A stretch of DNA of 64,000 bases from DATKMK01 sp035541895 (GCA_035541895.1 DATKMK010000013.1:61877-125876); one strand, 5' to 3'. Counted from the first letter of the stretch, positions 34,926 through 45,579 are shown. Notes: generated by a model from the letters alone, not told the origin. Translations and numbers: made by a program.

Positions 34926-35111
34926 CTACTCCTGCATCCGCTTTAGGATTTCGTCCTGGCGGCCCAAGGCGATGAGCTGATCGTTCTTCCGCGCCTCGCG
35001 CAGGCCGAGGTACGTGAAGAACACGATCAGAAACATCATCCCGACGATCGGGATGTTGTCCGGAGCTGTGGCGATCTCCAGAAAGAGTTGCAACGCCGAC
35101 GGTTCGTGCAC
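34926..35111 (-). CDS. small single-span membrane protein next to the ferredoxin
   Basis: A 61-residue protein starting at GTG 35111. It has a soluble amphipathic start (HEPSALQLFLEIATAPDN), a hydrophobic segment (IPIVGMMFLIVFFTYLGLREA) and a charged helical end (KNDQLIALGRQDEILKRMQE). It lies 10 bp upstream of the ferredoxin start on the same strand. I do not recognise a named family. The most likely role is to hold or organise the ferredoxin at the membrane. The start is uncertain; the frame continues upstream to 35216. Confidence 0.65.
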   Translation of the reverse strand: MHEPSALQLFLEIATAPDNIPIVGMMFLIVFFTYLGLREARKNDQLIALGRQDEILKRMQE

Positions 35112-35583
35112 GTCGTGAGCCTTACCAACGGGTCTGTGGGTTGTCAACGCGGGTGAAAACCTGCGGTGATACGAGTTTGGGCCGGTGAGCCAGCGGATGG
35201 CCACGACGCGGCGCACCTGCGTGATACCAGACGGTCAAGCGACGCCGGCCAGCTCCCGTGTCAGAGTAGAAGCCGGCACCTCCTTGCAGCCGCTCGCGTT
35301 TTGACCGGCCCACAACGGCGAGAAATCTCCGCCGTCTGTACCGTCCGCTCCATGCGCTCGCTAGGCGTCATGACCTATCGGAGACAACTCCATCAGACGG
35401 GAGCCCGGAGCCCCATAGAGGAAGCGATGCCATGATCCACGAAATGCCGTCAATGCCGGCGAGCGATACCTCCGCCTGGGGACGGTGAGCGCCACTGGAG
35501 GCACAGCGATCTCGTGTCGCCAGCCGTTTCGGTCAGTTCGACGATGTGCCATAGGCGATAGGCGATCAGCGAGAGGAGCGACG
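35112..35583. other. 472-bp intergenic stretch
   Basis: No convincing gene. It ends in a family B repeat (35548-35573) and a strong ribosome site (GAGAGGAG, 35571-35578) for the SDR gene. Minus-strand ORF 35361-35606 is not supported by any recognisable family pattern. Confidence 0.5.
35548..35573. repeat. short intergenic repeat, family B
   Basis: GCCATAGGCGATAGGCGATCAGCGAG, made of GGCGATA/GGCGATC units, sits just before the SDR ribosome site. Related to the tracts at 20306, 62411 and 63886. Confidence 0.55.
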
Positions 35584-36417
35584 ATGCGACACGGCATCAC
35601 TGACACCCCGGCGATTCCTCGACGAGTGTTCGTGCCGGATTTACTGAAAGGACAGACCGCGTTGGTGACCGGCGGTGGGACCGGACTCGGGCGCGTGATC
35701 GCTCAGACGCTCGCGGAGGCGGGCGCGGATCTGCTGCTGGCGGCGCGACGAATCGACGTGCTCGATGCCGCGGCGGCGGAGATTCGTACGGCGACCGGCC
35801 GGCGCGTCGAAACCTGCGTCGTCAACATCCGCGACCGCGCGGCGGTGGAAGGCCTGGCCGCGCAGGCGCAGCAACGCTGCGGTCGCATCGATATTCTGAT
35901 CAACAACGCCGGCGGTCAGTTCCCGCAAGCCGCACGCGACTTCTCACCCAAGGGTTGGCACGCGGTGATCGAAACCAATCTCACCGGCACCTGGAACATG
36001 ACCCAAGTGTTCGGCAATCAAATGCTGGCGGGCGCCGGCGGTGTCGTCGTCAACGTCATCGCCGTCGTCGGGCGCGGGTTTCCCGGCATCGCACATACCG
36101 GCGCGGCGCGCGCGGGCGTGCTGGAACTGACGAAGACGTTGGCGATCGAATGGGGACCCAAGGTGCGGCTGAACTGCGTCGCGCCCGGCCCGATCCAGAC
36201 CGAGGCGTTCAAACAGACCTACGATCCGGCGATCGAGAAGATGTGCGAAGGCATGCCGATTCCGCGCTTCGGGACGCGCGAAGAAGTCGCCTACGCGGTG
36301 GCGTTCCTGGCGTCTCCGGCGGCGGCATTTATTACGGGCGACGTCGTCTACGTCGCCGGCGGCCAGCAGATCTACGGCCGCAATCAGGCGCTGTTCGACG
36401 AACAGTTTCAGGTGTAG
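35584..36417 (+). CDS. short-chain dehydrogenase/reductase with atypical active site
   Basis: A 277-residue SDR; ATG 35584 has AGAGGAG upstream. The nucleotide-binding motif is TGGGTGLG and the structural motif is NNAGGQFPQ. The usual Ser-Tyr-Lys triad is not kept: where NISS and YxxxK are expected the sequence reads NVIAVVG and HTGAARAGV, so Ser becomes Ala, Tyr becomes Thr and Lys becomes Arg. The related family of 2,4-dienoyl-CoA reductases (peroxisomal DECR-type) also lacks the Tyr, and the end VEWGPK-type IEWGPKVRLNCVAPGPI matches it. An enoyl- or dienoyl-CoA reductase is plausible. It converges with the phosphoesterase gene. Confidence 0.85.
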   Translation: MRHGITDTPAIPRRVFVPDLLKGQTALVTGGGTGLGRVIAQTLAEAGADLLLAARRIDVLDAAAAEIRTATGRRVETCVVNIRDRAAVEGLAAQAQQRCGRIDILINNAGGQFPQAARDFSPKGWHAVIETNLTGTWNMTQVFGNQMLAGAGGVVVNVIAVVGRGFPGIAHTGAARAGVLELTKTLAIEWGPKVRLNCVAPGPIQTEAFKQTYDPAIEKMCEGMPIPRFGTREEVAYAVAFLASPAAAFITGDVVYVAGGQQIYGRNQALFDEQFQV

Positions 36418-36494
36418 GCGCAGGGGAGGGCAGACGCGGAGTCCTGCCCCCGCCAGTTGTTCCCAACAACAGCGAAGCGGGAAGTGCCGGAAAT

Positions 36495-39400
36495 TCACGC
36501 CGTGACGCTCGCGCGTCGTCGTTGCATTGCGACGCCGCCGGCGATCAGCGCCAGTGTCAGAGCGATGGTCACCGTCATCGCAATCCGCTTTTCGTGCTCG
36601 ATGCGCTCGCCGAGGTGCACCAGCCACAACACGCGTGACAGCTCCGGGCCGGCTTCGTCGTAGGCGTTGAAGTCGAGGTCCTCGGAGACTTCGGCGGCCT
36701 CGCGCAGGTACGCGTTGGCCGCCCGCGCGGGCGCGGGATTACGGGCCGCCGCGACCGTCGGCGGCAAGTTGGTGTAGGGCGTGAAGTCCGGTGTGGTCGT
36801 GAAGTAATCGCGCATGTCGGTGGCGTAACGATCGTACTGCGACAGTGGATTGAGGCCGAGCAGCAACTCCATCGTCTTCAACATGCCGACGTTCGAGTGA
36901 TGCACGTGCGAGAGGTAGCCGCGCTTGACGTACGGGCTGATCACGAGGCTGATCGTCCGGTGCGCGGAGACGTGATCTTGCGCATCTTGTGCATCGTCCT
37001 CGCTCACGAAGATGGCCATGTCGTTCCAGAACGGACTGTGCGACAGGCTGTCGACGATCATGCCGAGGCCTTGATCGTTGTCGGCAACCGCGCTGCTGGG
37101 CGTCGGCATGTTGGGGGCGGCGCCGAAGGTATGGTCATTCGGCAACCAAATGAACAAGAAGCTCGGTAACGAACCACTGGCGGTGAATTGGTCCAACTCC
37201 GACTTGAACAGCTGTGCGCGTTCGACGTCGGTGCGATCGGGGAGAATGTTTGACGGATAGTCGAGCTTGAGGTTCGGCCACACTTGATGCTCCAGGATGC
37301 CGACGTCGATGCCGGCGCTCTGCAGCGCGCCGACGTTGCCGGCGAGAATATCGCCGGCGTGCGCCGCGAGATTGCTGACGCTGCCGGCCGCCTTGACGAG
37401 CAAGGGAAAGATGCTGTTGCCGCCGCCACCGTTGATGCCGCTCGCCAATCGAGTGAGAATCGCAAACGCTTCGCCGTAGACCCGGAACGAGATCTGTTCG
37501 CGTTCGAGCACCTGGAACAGGTAGCCGGATTTGGCAAATCCCTCTTGTCCGGTTTGGGCAATGCTGTCGGAGATGCCACCGCCGTTGTAGTTGAACATCC
37601 ACGTCTTCTCGGTCCAGTCGGTGTCGTTGCCTTGGTCGGTCCACTCGTGGCCGGGAATCGACACCTCGGCATCGCAGTAGAAGTTGTCGCCGGTCGCGAA
37701 TTGGCGCGCCAGCGCGTGATGATTCGGCGTGATGGCCTCGCCGAACAAGGTCAGCCGGCTGTCGCGCTCGGCGCCTGGAATGTCGAGATCACCGAAGAGC
37801 TGGTCGTAAGTGCGGTTCTCCTTGAGGATGAAGACGACATGCTTGATCGCTGATGACGGCCCGGTGCCGAAGTCGACCGGGACCGGATGGCGGCTCTGAA
37901 TCTGATCCTCGGCAGCAGGCGGGTTGGCGACCCACGTAAGCGTCACCGGATCCAAGCCATTGGCGGAGCGCACCGCGGCCGTGCCGGCGGTGAGGTCGTA
38001 GTGCGCGACGTCGTCGATCACCGACACGCTGCCTTTGATGATGCGGCCGATGTAGTACGGTGTGTCGCTGAGGCTGGTGGTGCTGATGTCGACGAGGGGA
38101 CCGTCGTTGCCGCTGACACCGCCGCCCTTGGCATTGGCCACGTAGAGGCGCGAGCCGTCGCGGGTGAGAGCCAATCCGGTTGGATACCATCCGACCGGGA
38201 TGAAGCCGACGGGTTCGAAGGTCCGTGCGCTTGGATCGCTGCGGATGACTTGGACCGCATTGATGCCGGCGTCGGCGACGTAAACGCGGCGCCCGTCGCC
38301 GCTCACCGTCACCGCGTCGGGATACAAGCCTTGCAACGCGAGCGTGTCGTGTCCGGAGTCGAATTGATTCAAGGCGATCTCGGCGACCGTTGCCAAGGTC
38401 GCGGTGTCGATCACCACGAGCAAATCGAGATTGGTCGCGGTCACGTAGAGCAGCGCGCCGTCGGGGCTAAGCGCCATCGCAGTCGGATGGCTGCCCCCGA
38501 AGACGTTCACGTTGTCGATCTTCTGGCTGCGACCGATCGGAAGGTACGTCTGATACGTCGGCTTGAACGGATCGTCGAGCTTGAGCACGGCGACCGACGA
38601 CATCTGCGGCAGATTCGGATCGAGCGGCGGCAGCGGCTTGGGAATGAGCCCGACCGGATCGCCGTTGTTGAGGCCCCACGACGTCACGAACGCATGAGTC
38701 CCGTCGGCAGTGACGATCAGGCTGTAGGGAAAGTTGCCGACATTCGCGGTGGTGAAGGTCTGCCCGGTGGCGAGATTCACAGCCGTCAGGCTGTTGTTGT
38801 TGAAGCCGAGGACGTACAGATACGCGCCGTCGGGACTGGTGACCAGACTGGTCGGAAAGGTGTTGGCAGGCAGCGTGACGACTGGGTCGGGATCGGCCAC
38901 CAACGCACCGTTGTCGAAGTGCAAACTCTCGACTCGGTTGGCGGGTCCGTTGGGAACGAAGACTCTTTGTCCGTCCGGACTGAGCGCCACGCCGAGATAT
39001 CCGGCGTATTGCGAGAGCGCGGTACGCGAGACGGCGAGCGAGGTGGTGTCGACGACCTGGATCTCACGTTGAAGGTTCTCACTTCCAAAGCCGTCGTTGG
39101 TGACGACTAGATGGGTTTCGTCGGGCGTGAGTCTGAGGTTGACGGGAAACGTGTTGACCGCGATCTGGGTGCCGGCGGCGTTGACCGTGCGCCCGTTCGG
39201 CAGAACGCCTTGCGAAGCCCCCGCGCGTCCGGCCATCGCGGTAACGGCCGGCGAACGGAATTGCGTGACCGTGAGCGGGCAGCCCTCAAGTGCGCTGCGA
39301 ACGCCGGTCACTAACTCGTCGACGGTCACGCGATGATTGCCGTCGCCATCCACCGCGCGACATTGGCGCAGCAAGCCAGTGCCGAGACCGAGGTTGACGC

Positions 39401-39536
39401 TGGTGACCAGCTCATCGACGGTCACCACGCCGTCGCCGTTGCAGTCGGCTGCGCAAATGGCGCGGACGACTGTCGGGAAGAGCACGCAACCCAAAGCGCA
39501 GACCCAGAAGATCGCTCGCCGCCGACGTTCATGCAT
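36495..39536 (-). CDS. beta-propeller/phosphoesterase fusion with dockerin-like EF-hands
   Basis: A 1013-residue exported protein. After a signal peptide (IFWVCALGCVLFPTVVRAIC) come two dockerin-like EF-hand units: DCNGDGVVTVDELVTSVNLG and DGDGNHRVTVDELVTGVRSA. A YVTN/YncE-type beta-propeller follows to about residue 530 (repeats such as LSPDGQRVFVPN, TSPDGAYLYVLG, LSPDGALLYVTA, LTRDGSRLYVAN). The C-terminal phosphoesterase domain (AcpA/phospholipase C family) begins at HVVFILKENRTYDQLFGD, with GHEWTDQGND and EDDAQDAQDHVSAHR. A final helix with a basic end (ALTLALIAGGVAMQRRRA) may anchor it. Substrate unknown. Confidence 0.9.
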   Translation of the reverse strand: MHERRRRAIFWVCALGCVLFPTVVRAICAADCNGDGVVTVDELVTSVNLGLGTGLLRQCRAVDGDGNHRVTVDELVTGVRSALEGCPLTVTQFRSPAVTAMAGRAGASQGVLPNGRTVNAAGTQIAVNTFPVNLRLTPDETHLVVTNDGFGSENLQREIQVVDTTSLAVSRTALSQYAGYLGVALSPDGQRVFVPNGPANRVESLHFDNGALVADPDPVVTLPANTFPTSLVTSPDGAYLYVLGFNNNSLTAVNLATGQTFTTANVGNFPYSLIVTADGTHAFVTSWGLNNGDPVGLIPKPLPPLDPNLPQMSSVAVLKLDDPFKPTYQTYLPIGRSQKIDNVNVFGGSHPTAMALSPDGALLYVTATNLDLLVVIDTATLATVAEIALNQFDSGHDTLALQGLYPDAVTVSGDGRRVYVADAGINAVQVIRSDPSARTFEPVGFIPVGWYPTGLALTRDGSRLYVANAKGGGVSGNDGPLVDISTTSLSDTPYYIGRIIKGSVSVIDDVAHYDLTAGTAAVRSANGLDPVTLTWVANPPAAEDQIQSRHPVPVDFGTGPSSAIKHVVFILKENRTYDQLFGDLDIPGAERDSRLTLFGEAITPNHHALARQFATGDNFYCDAEVSIPGHEWTDQGNDTDWTEKTWMFNYNGGGISDSIAQTGQEGFAKSGYLFQVLEREQISFRVYGEAFAILTRLASGINGGGGNSIFPLLVKAAGSVSNLAAHAGDILAGNVGALQSAGIDVGILEHQVWPNLKLDYPSNILPDRTDVERAQLFKSELDQFTASGSLPSFLFIWLPNDHTFGAAPNMPTPSSAVADNDQGLGMIVDSLSHSPFWNDMAIFVSEDDAQDAQDHVSAHRTISLVISPYVKRGYLSHVHHSNVGMLKTMELLLGLNPLSQYDRYATDMRDYFTTTPDFTPYTNLPPTVAAARNPAPARAANAYLREAAEVSEDLDFNAYDEAGPELSRVLWLVHLGERIEHEKRIAMTVTIALTLALIAGGVAMQRRRASVTA

Positions 39537-39762
39537 CGTGTCGCTCTCCGCGGAACGATGGTGTTCCTAAACCGCTCGCACCGATGGGTCAAATGAATTG
39601 TCTGTGACGACGGTTTGCGTCGGCAGTGAGCGCTCCGGAGCGCCGTGGATTCTTGAGGCAGATGCGGAAATCGGTTAGCTTGTGTGCGGTGGTGAGAGAT
39701 GCGGGGATGCGCAATCGAGTCAACCTTCCCGACGACACTCTGAGCGCAACGTGGAGCCCGCA

Positions 39763-40173
39763 ATGGCGTATCGCCTGAAAGGCAAGGTGCTCGCGTTCGT
39801 GCGCACCCAACGGGTCGCGCGGCTGGCGACGGTTGGCTCGGGACGCGTCCCGCACAACGTGCCGATCTGTACCGTCAACGTGAGCGGACACATCTACTTC
39901 GCGAGCGAGAAGGGAGCGCGCAAAGTCCGCAACCTGCGCGCGCATCCGACCGTCTCGGTGGAGTTCGATCGCTATAGCGAGGCATGGGGACAGCTCGCCG
40001 GGGCGATGATCACCGGCGTCGCGACGATCGTCGATCGCGGGCCGACCTTCACCCGTGCTCGTCTGGCGCTGTATCGCAAGTATCGCCAGTATCAACGCGT
40101 CGCGCCGATCACGGAAGGCGAGTCGGTGATCGTTCGGGTGACACCGACGCGCTGCTATTCCTGGGGATTGTGA
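39763..40173 (+). CDS. PPOX-class F420/FMN-binding split-barrel protein
   Basis: A 136-residue protein from ATG 39763. It has the pyridoxamine-5'-phosphate-oxidase-like split barrel: AFVRTQRVARLATVGSGRVPH, ICTVNVSGHIYFASEKGARK and VSVEFDRYSEAWGQLAG. Such proteins bind FMN, F420 or heme; the RLATVGSG... type is common in F420-dependent families. Given the two LLM oxidoreductases in this window, F420 use is plausible but not shown. It is divergent from the phosphoesterase. Confidence 0.82.
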   Translation: MAYRLKGKVLAFVRTQRVARLATVGSGRVPHNVPICTVNVSGHIYFASEKGARKVRNLRAHPTVSVEFDRYSEAWGQLAGAMITGVATIVDRGPTFTRARLALYRKYRQYQRVAPITEGESVIVRVTPTRCYSWGL

Positions 40174-40201
40174 CGACGGCGGCCGTGGGGGGAGGGGACG
40201 G

Positions 40202-41350
40202 ATGCGCTGGGTGGTGTGCACGCTCGCCGTACTGACCGCGCTGCGCAGCCAGCCGGTCGAGGCTCGCTCGCCGAGTGCGCCGGTCTCCAAGAAGCCGGTC
40301 GAGCCCGTCTCCCAACTCGTTGCCGACGTCACCAGTGGTCGCGTGCTGCGGGACCGCAACGCGGACACGCCGCTGCCGTCGGGACCGCTCGGGCAACTGA
40401 TGCTTGCGTTGCTCGCGCTCGACCGCGTCGACGCCGGGGACCTCCGTTTGGATCAAGCGGTGGCAGCGGTCGCCGATGTCCCGAAGCCGGGGGGTGTGCG
40501 GCCGCTGTTGGTTGGAGGCGAGCAGGCGCCGCTCGAGGAATGGTTGCGCGCACTCATCGTCACGGGAGCACCGGACGCCGCGGTTGCGGTCGCCGGCACA
40601 TTGGCTCCAACCGTCGAGGCCGTCGTCGCGATGATGAACGAGCGCGCGCGCAGCCTCGGGATGATCGGTACGGAGTACGGGTCGCTGCTTGGTACGTCGC
40701 ACTCGGCTCGCCAACCGATCGATGTCACCACCGCGCGGGACACCGCGCGGCTGGTCACCGAGCTGGCTCGCCATTGGCAAGTGCTCGAATGGGCGGCCCT
40801 GAGCGGCTTCCCATTTCGCGATGGGGCGGTGTTGCTGCGCAACCACAATCAACTGCTCGGCGCGCTGGCGGGTGCCAACGGTCTGGCCGTTGCCGACGTG
40901 AAGCCGGGCGGGTTCTACGCCGTGGCCACCGCACGCCGCGGTGCGCTGCAACTCGTCGCGGTCACGTTGGGCGCGGCGGACAGCGCGACGCGCTACGCGG
41001 CGACCGCCGAGTGGCTCGAATGGGGGTTCGCGACCTTCGAGCGGATCGAGATTGTGCGCGCCGGCGAGCCGCTGTTGGTGCCGGTGCGACTGCACTCTGG
41101 GGTCGAACGGCAGCTTATTCCGGTGGCGGCGGCGAGTTGCTCGCTCTTGCGTCGGCGCGACGAGGAGCGGCACTTCGAAGTGGGTTTTCAGATGCCCGAC
41201 GTGGTCGATGCACCGGTCGCGCGCGATCAACGAATCGGGGAGATCGTCGTGCGCGAGAACGAACAGGTACTCGCCGTGGTGCTGGCGGTCAGCCCGGCCG
41301 ACTTTGCGGCTGCGGATGGGGTGGTCTCCGCCGTCACGGCACAGCCGTGA
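40202..41350 (+). CDS. PBP5-like D,D-carboxypeptidase homologue without catalytic motifs
   Basis: A 382-residue protein with a signal peptide (VVCTLAVLTALRSQPVEA). The layout follows DacA/PBP5 proteins: a serine-hydrolase-like domain to about residue 270, with ARSLGMIGTEYGSLLGTSH, then a beta-rich C-terminal domain (VRAGEPLLVPVRLHSGVERQ). All three catalytic motifs are altered. The SxxK site reads SGPLGQLML with no Lys, the SxN site is replaced in TGAPDAAVAVA, and KTG is KPG (ADVKPGGFYAVATA). It is therefore probably a non-hydrolysing wall-binding or regulatory protein. It is not obviously broken: the frame is intact over its full length. Confidence 0.8.
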   Translation: MRWVVCTLAVLTALRSQPVEARSPSAPVSKKPVEPVSQLVADVTSGRVLRDRNADTPLPSGPLGQLMLALLALDRVDAGDLRLDQAVAAVADVPKPGGVRPLLVGGEQAPLEEWLRALIVTGAPDAAVAVAGTLAPTVEAVVAMMNERARSLGMIGTEYGSLLGTSHSARQPIDVTTARDTARLVTELARHWQVLEWAALSGFPFRDGAVLLRNHNQLLGALAGANGLAVADVKPGGFYAVATARRGALQLVAVTLGAADSATRYAATAEWLEWGFATFERIEIVRAGEPLLVPVRLHSGVERQLIPVAAASCSLLRRRDEERHFEVGFQMPDVVDAPVARDQRIGEIVVRENEQVLAVVLAVSPADFAAADGVVSAVTAQP

Positions 41351-41351
41351 G

Positions 41352-41383
41352 CGCGCGCGGTGAGCCGAGACTCACCGCGCGTG
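41352..41383. terminator. hairpin between two convergent genes
   Basis: CGCGCGGTGAG (41354-41364), a six-base loop, and CTCACCGCGCG (41371-41381) form an 11-bp perfect stem, extendable by two pairs. It lies between the convergent PBP5-like gene and hppA. There is no T tract, so it may act as a bidirectional terminator with Rho or simply protect 3' ends. Confidence 0.6.
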
Positions 41384-41393
41384 GCTCGAAGAC

Positions 41394-43502
41394 TCAGATG
41401 AACAGCGGCGCCATCACGAGCGTGATCGTACTGAGCAGCTTGATCAGCACGTGAATGCTCGGCCCGGCGGTATCCTTGAACGGATCGCCGACGGTATCGC
41501 CGACGACCGCAGCTTTGTGGGCCTCGGAGCGCTTGCCGCCGTAGTGGCCGGTTTCGATGTACTTCTTGGCGTTGTCCCACGCCCCGCCGGAGTTGTTCAG
41601 GAAGGTGGCCATCAAGATTCCGGTGATGGTGCCGACCATCAAGAACGAGGCGACGGTTTCGGCTCCGATGCCAAAGACTCTGAAAACCACGCCGACGACG
41701 ATGGGCATCGCGACTGCCAACACGCCGGGGAGCACCATTTCCTTCAACGCGCCGACGGTGACGATGTCCACACAGCGGCCATAGTCGGGCTTCGAGGTAC
41801 CGGCCAAGATGCCGGGGTTATCTTTGAACTGTCTGCGCACTTCGTTGATGACGTAGTACGCGGCCTTGCCGACGGCGCGAATGGCGAGCGCGGAGAACAA
41901 GAACACCAACATCGCTCCGAGCAACCCGCCGACGAACACTTCCGGCTTCGAGATGTCGACGCCCGCGAGTTTGTGCCCGTAGTGCCCGACCTCGTCGAGA
42001 TACGCCGAGAACAAGAGGAAGGCGGCGAGTGCAGCCGAACCGATTGCGTACCCTTTGGTGAGCGCCTTGGTGGTATTGCCGACGGCGTCAAGGCGGTCGG
42101 TCTTTTGCCGAATCGCCTCCGGCTGCTGACTCATCTCGACGATGCCGCCGGCGTTGTCGGTGATCGGGCCGAAGGTGTCCATCGCCAGAATGTACGCGGC
42201 CGTACCGAGCATCCCCATTGTGGCCACGGCAGTGCCGAACAGTCCGGCGTGCTCCACGCCGGAGGCTCGGCCGAGATAGTACGAGACGATAATGGCGACC
42301 GAGATGACGACGGTCGGCAGAGCCGTGCACTCGAGACCAACGGCGATACCTTGGATGATGTTCGTGGCAGGACCGGTTTGGGATGCCTCGGCGATCGCTT
42401 TGACCGGCCGATATTTGTACTCGGTGTAGTACTGCGTGATGTAGACGAACGCCTGCGCCATCACGATGCCAACGACACCGCAGAGGAAGAAATACCACCA
42501 CGCGTTGGGCGCCCGTTCGGTGGATAACATCGTGTTCGCCGCCACGAAAAATCCGGCGGCAGCCAGCGCGGAGGTGACGTAGTAGCCGCGGTTGAGCGCC
42601 GCCATCGGATCGGCGTCTTCGCGGGTCTTCACGACCACGATGCCGACGATCGAGGCGATGAGTCCAAAGGCGCGCGCCACCAGGGGAAAGAGGATACCTT
42701 TCAGACCGAAGTACGGGTACAACCCGACACCGAGAATCATGGCGCCGATGTTCTCGGCCGCGGTCGACTCGAACAGGTCGGCGCCACGGCCCGCGCAGTC
42801 GCCGACGTTGTCACCGACGAGGTCGGCGATGACGGCCGGATTGCGAGGATCATCTTCGGGGATGCCGGCCTCAACCTTGCCGACGAGGTCGGCACCGACG
42901 TCGGCCGCCTTGGTGTAAATGCCGCCGCCGAGCTGCGCGAACAATGCAACGAACGACGCGCCGAAGCCGTAACCGACAATAATGAACGGAATCTTCTGAG
43001 GATCATACCCGAGCACGTTGAGCAGCGTGTACAACCCGCCGACGCCCAGCAAACTCATGGCGACAACGAACAACCCGGAGACCGCCCCGCCGCGCAACGC
43101 GATCTGCAATGCGTCGTTCAGGCTGGTACGGGCGGCCGAGGCTGTGCGGATATTGGTGCGGATCGATACCCACATCCCGACGTATCCGGCGATGACCGAG
43201 CACGCGGCGCCGAAGACGAAGGACAACGTCGTCCACATCGCCATCGTCACCGGGCCAACCGGGTCGCTGGGGTTCGGCGTTCGGACGAAGGCGTAGAGGA
43301 CGAAGATCACCGCGGCGACCACGATTGAGAGCAGTCCGATGGTGCGATTCTGGCGGGACAGAAACGCCTCGGCACCTTCGCGAATCGCGTTGGAGATATT
43401 CTGCATCGCCTCGGTGCCGGTGTCCTTGGAGAGCACCTGTTGCGCCAGGAATCCGGCAAATGCCAGCGACAGAATACTGATAGTCAGGACCAAGGTGATC
43501 AT
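41394..43502 (-). CDS. hppA: membrane proton-pumping pyrophosphatase
   Basis: A 702-residue, about 16-helix membrane protein from ATG 43502, with GGGAGG upstream. Catalytic signatures are intact: KAADVGADLVGKVEAGIPED and GDNVGDCAGRGADLFES. It couples pyrophosphate hydrolysis to ion pumping. The segment GNTTKALTKGYAIGSAAL has Lys at the position that is Ala in K+-dependent enzymes, which marks the K+-independent, proton-pumping class. The upstream reading frame to 43730 is not part of the gene. It is divergent from groEL. Confidence 0.97.
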   Translation of the reverse strand: MITLVLTISILSLAFAGFLAQQVLSKDTGTEAMQNISNAIREGAEAFLSRQNRTIGLLSIVVAAVIFVLYAFVRTPNPSDPVGPVTMAMWTTLSFVFGAACSVIAGYVGMWVSIRTNIRTASAARTSLNDALQIALRGGAVSGLFVVAMSLLGVGGLYTLLNVLGYDPQKIPFIIVGYGFGASFVALFAQLGGGIYTKAADVGADLVGKVEAGIPEDDPRNPAVIADLVGDNVGDCAGRGADLFESTAAENIGAMILGVGLYPYFGLKGILFPLVARAFGLIASIVGIVVVKTREDADPMAALNRGYYVTSALAAAGFFVAANTMLSTERAPNAWWYFFLCGVVGIVMAQAFVYITQYYTEYKYRPVKAIAEASQTGPATNIIQGIAVGLECTALPTVVISVAIIVSYYLGRASGVEHAGLFGTAVATMGMLGTAAYILAMDTFGPITDNAGGIVEMSQQPEAIRQKTDRLDAVGNTTKALTKGYAIGSAALAAFLLFSAYLDEVGHYGHKLAGVDISKPEVFVGGLLGAMLVFLFSALAIRAVGKAAYYVINEVRRQFKDNPGILAGTSKPDYGRCVDIVTVGALKEMVLPGVLAVAMPIVVGVVFRVFGIGAETVASFLMVGTITGILMATFLNNSGGAWDNAKKYIETGHYGGKRSEAHKAAVVGDTVGDPFKDTAGPSIHVLIKLLSTITLVMAPLFI

Positions 43503-43821
43503 CGTGTGAGTTGCCTCCCTTTCATCTGGTTGCGGCGGTTGCCTGCCTGATGGTGGCGCGCCGTATCCCCTTTCGTCGTTACCTACCGTGAACTTCGACA
43601 GGCGCCTTGCCCGCCGAGCCCCGCTCAGTGTGGGCGTATGTCGACAACCCCGCTGCGCGGATGTCAGTGCGTGCAGCGGGCTCGCCAAAATGCAACGGCC
43701 TTCTATGCCAAAAACATGGTGTAAACACAATTGCCTTGCCTGCGCCCTTGCAACCGCGCACTCAAATGCTTAAGTGAGCGCCCGATTCTTCCGGGAAGTA
43801 GCCCACGAAAGGAGTTCGATC
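43503..43821. promoter_or_regulatory. divergent hppA/groEL intergenic region
   Basis: A 319-bp region carrying the control sequences of both genes. Visible parts are the hppA ribosome site (GGGAGG on the minus strand near 43518), the groEL site (AAAGGAG, 43808-43814) and an AT-richer segment around 43688-43740. GCACTC at 43757 is followed about 10 bases later by GTGAGCGC, resembling but not matching a CIRCE element. Promoters were not assigned. Confidence 0.5.
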
Positions 43822-45447
<1,626 letters not shown>

Positions 45448-45579
45448 TCGCGCCATAAGCCAAGAATGCTTTTGCTTTGGCGGCGACTCCCACTTGCGGC
45501 GATGGGCATTTTGTGCCATTAGCAACGCTGAATCGGAGGCCGCGCCACAGCGCGCGCAACGCGGAAGGAGGTAAGTACG

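Noticed and set aside
35361..35606. Minus-strand 81-codon ORF in the gap before the SDR gene
   Set aside because: No recognisable domain or ribosome site; overlaps the family B repeat and the SDR ribosome site.
36428..36449. GGGCAG-N10-CTGCCC hairpin between the SDR and phosphoesterase genes
   Set aside because: Only a 6-bp stem with a 10-base loop and no T tract; too weak to call a terminator.
43740..43790. Possible CIRCE/HrcA operator before groEL
   Set aside because: GCACTC is followed by GTGAGCGC instead of the inverted GAGTGC arm, so only one half-site fits.
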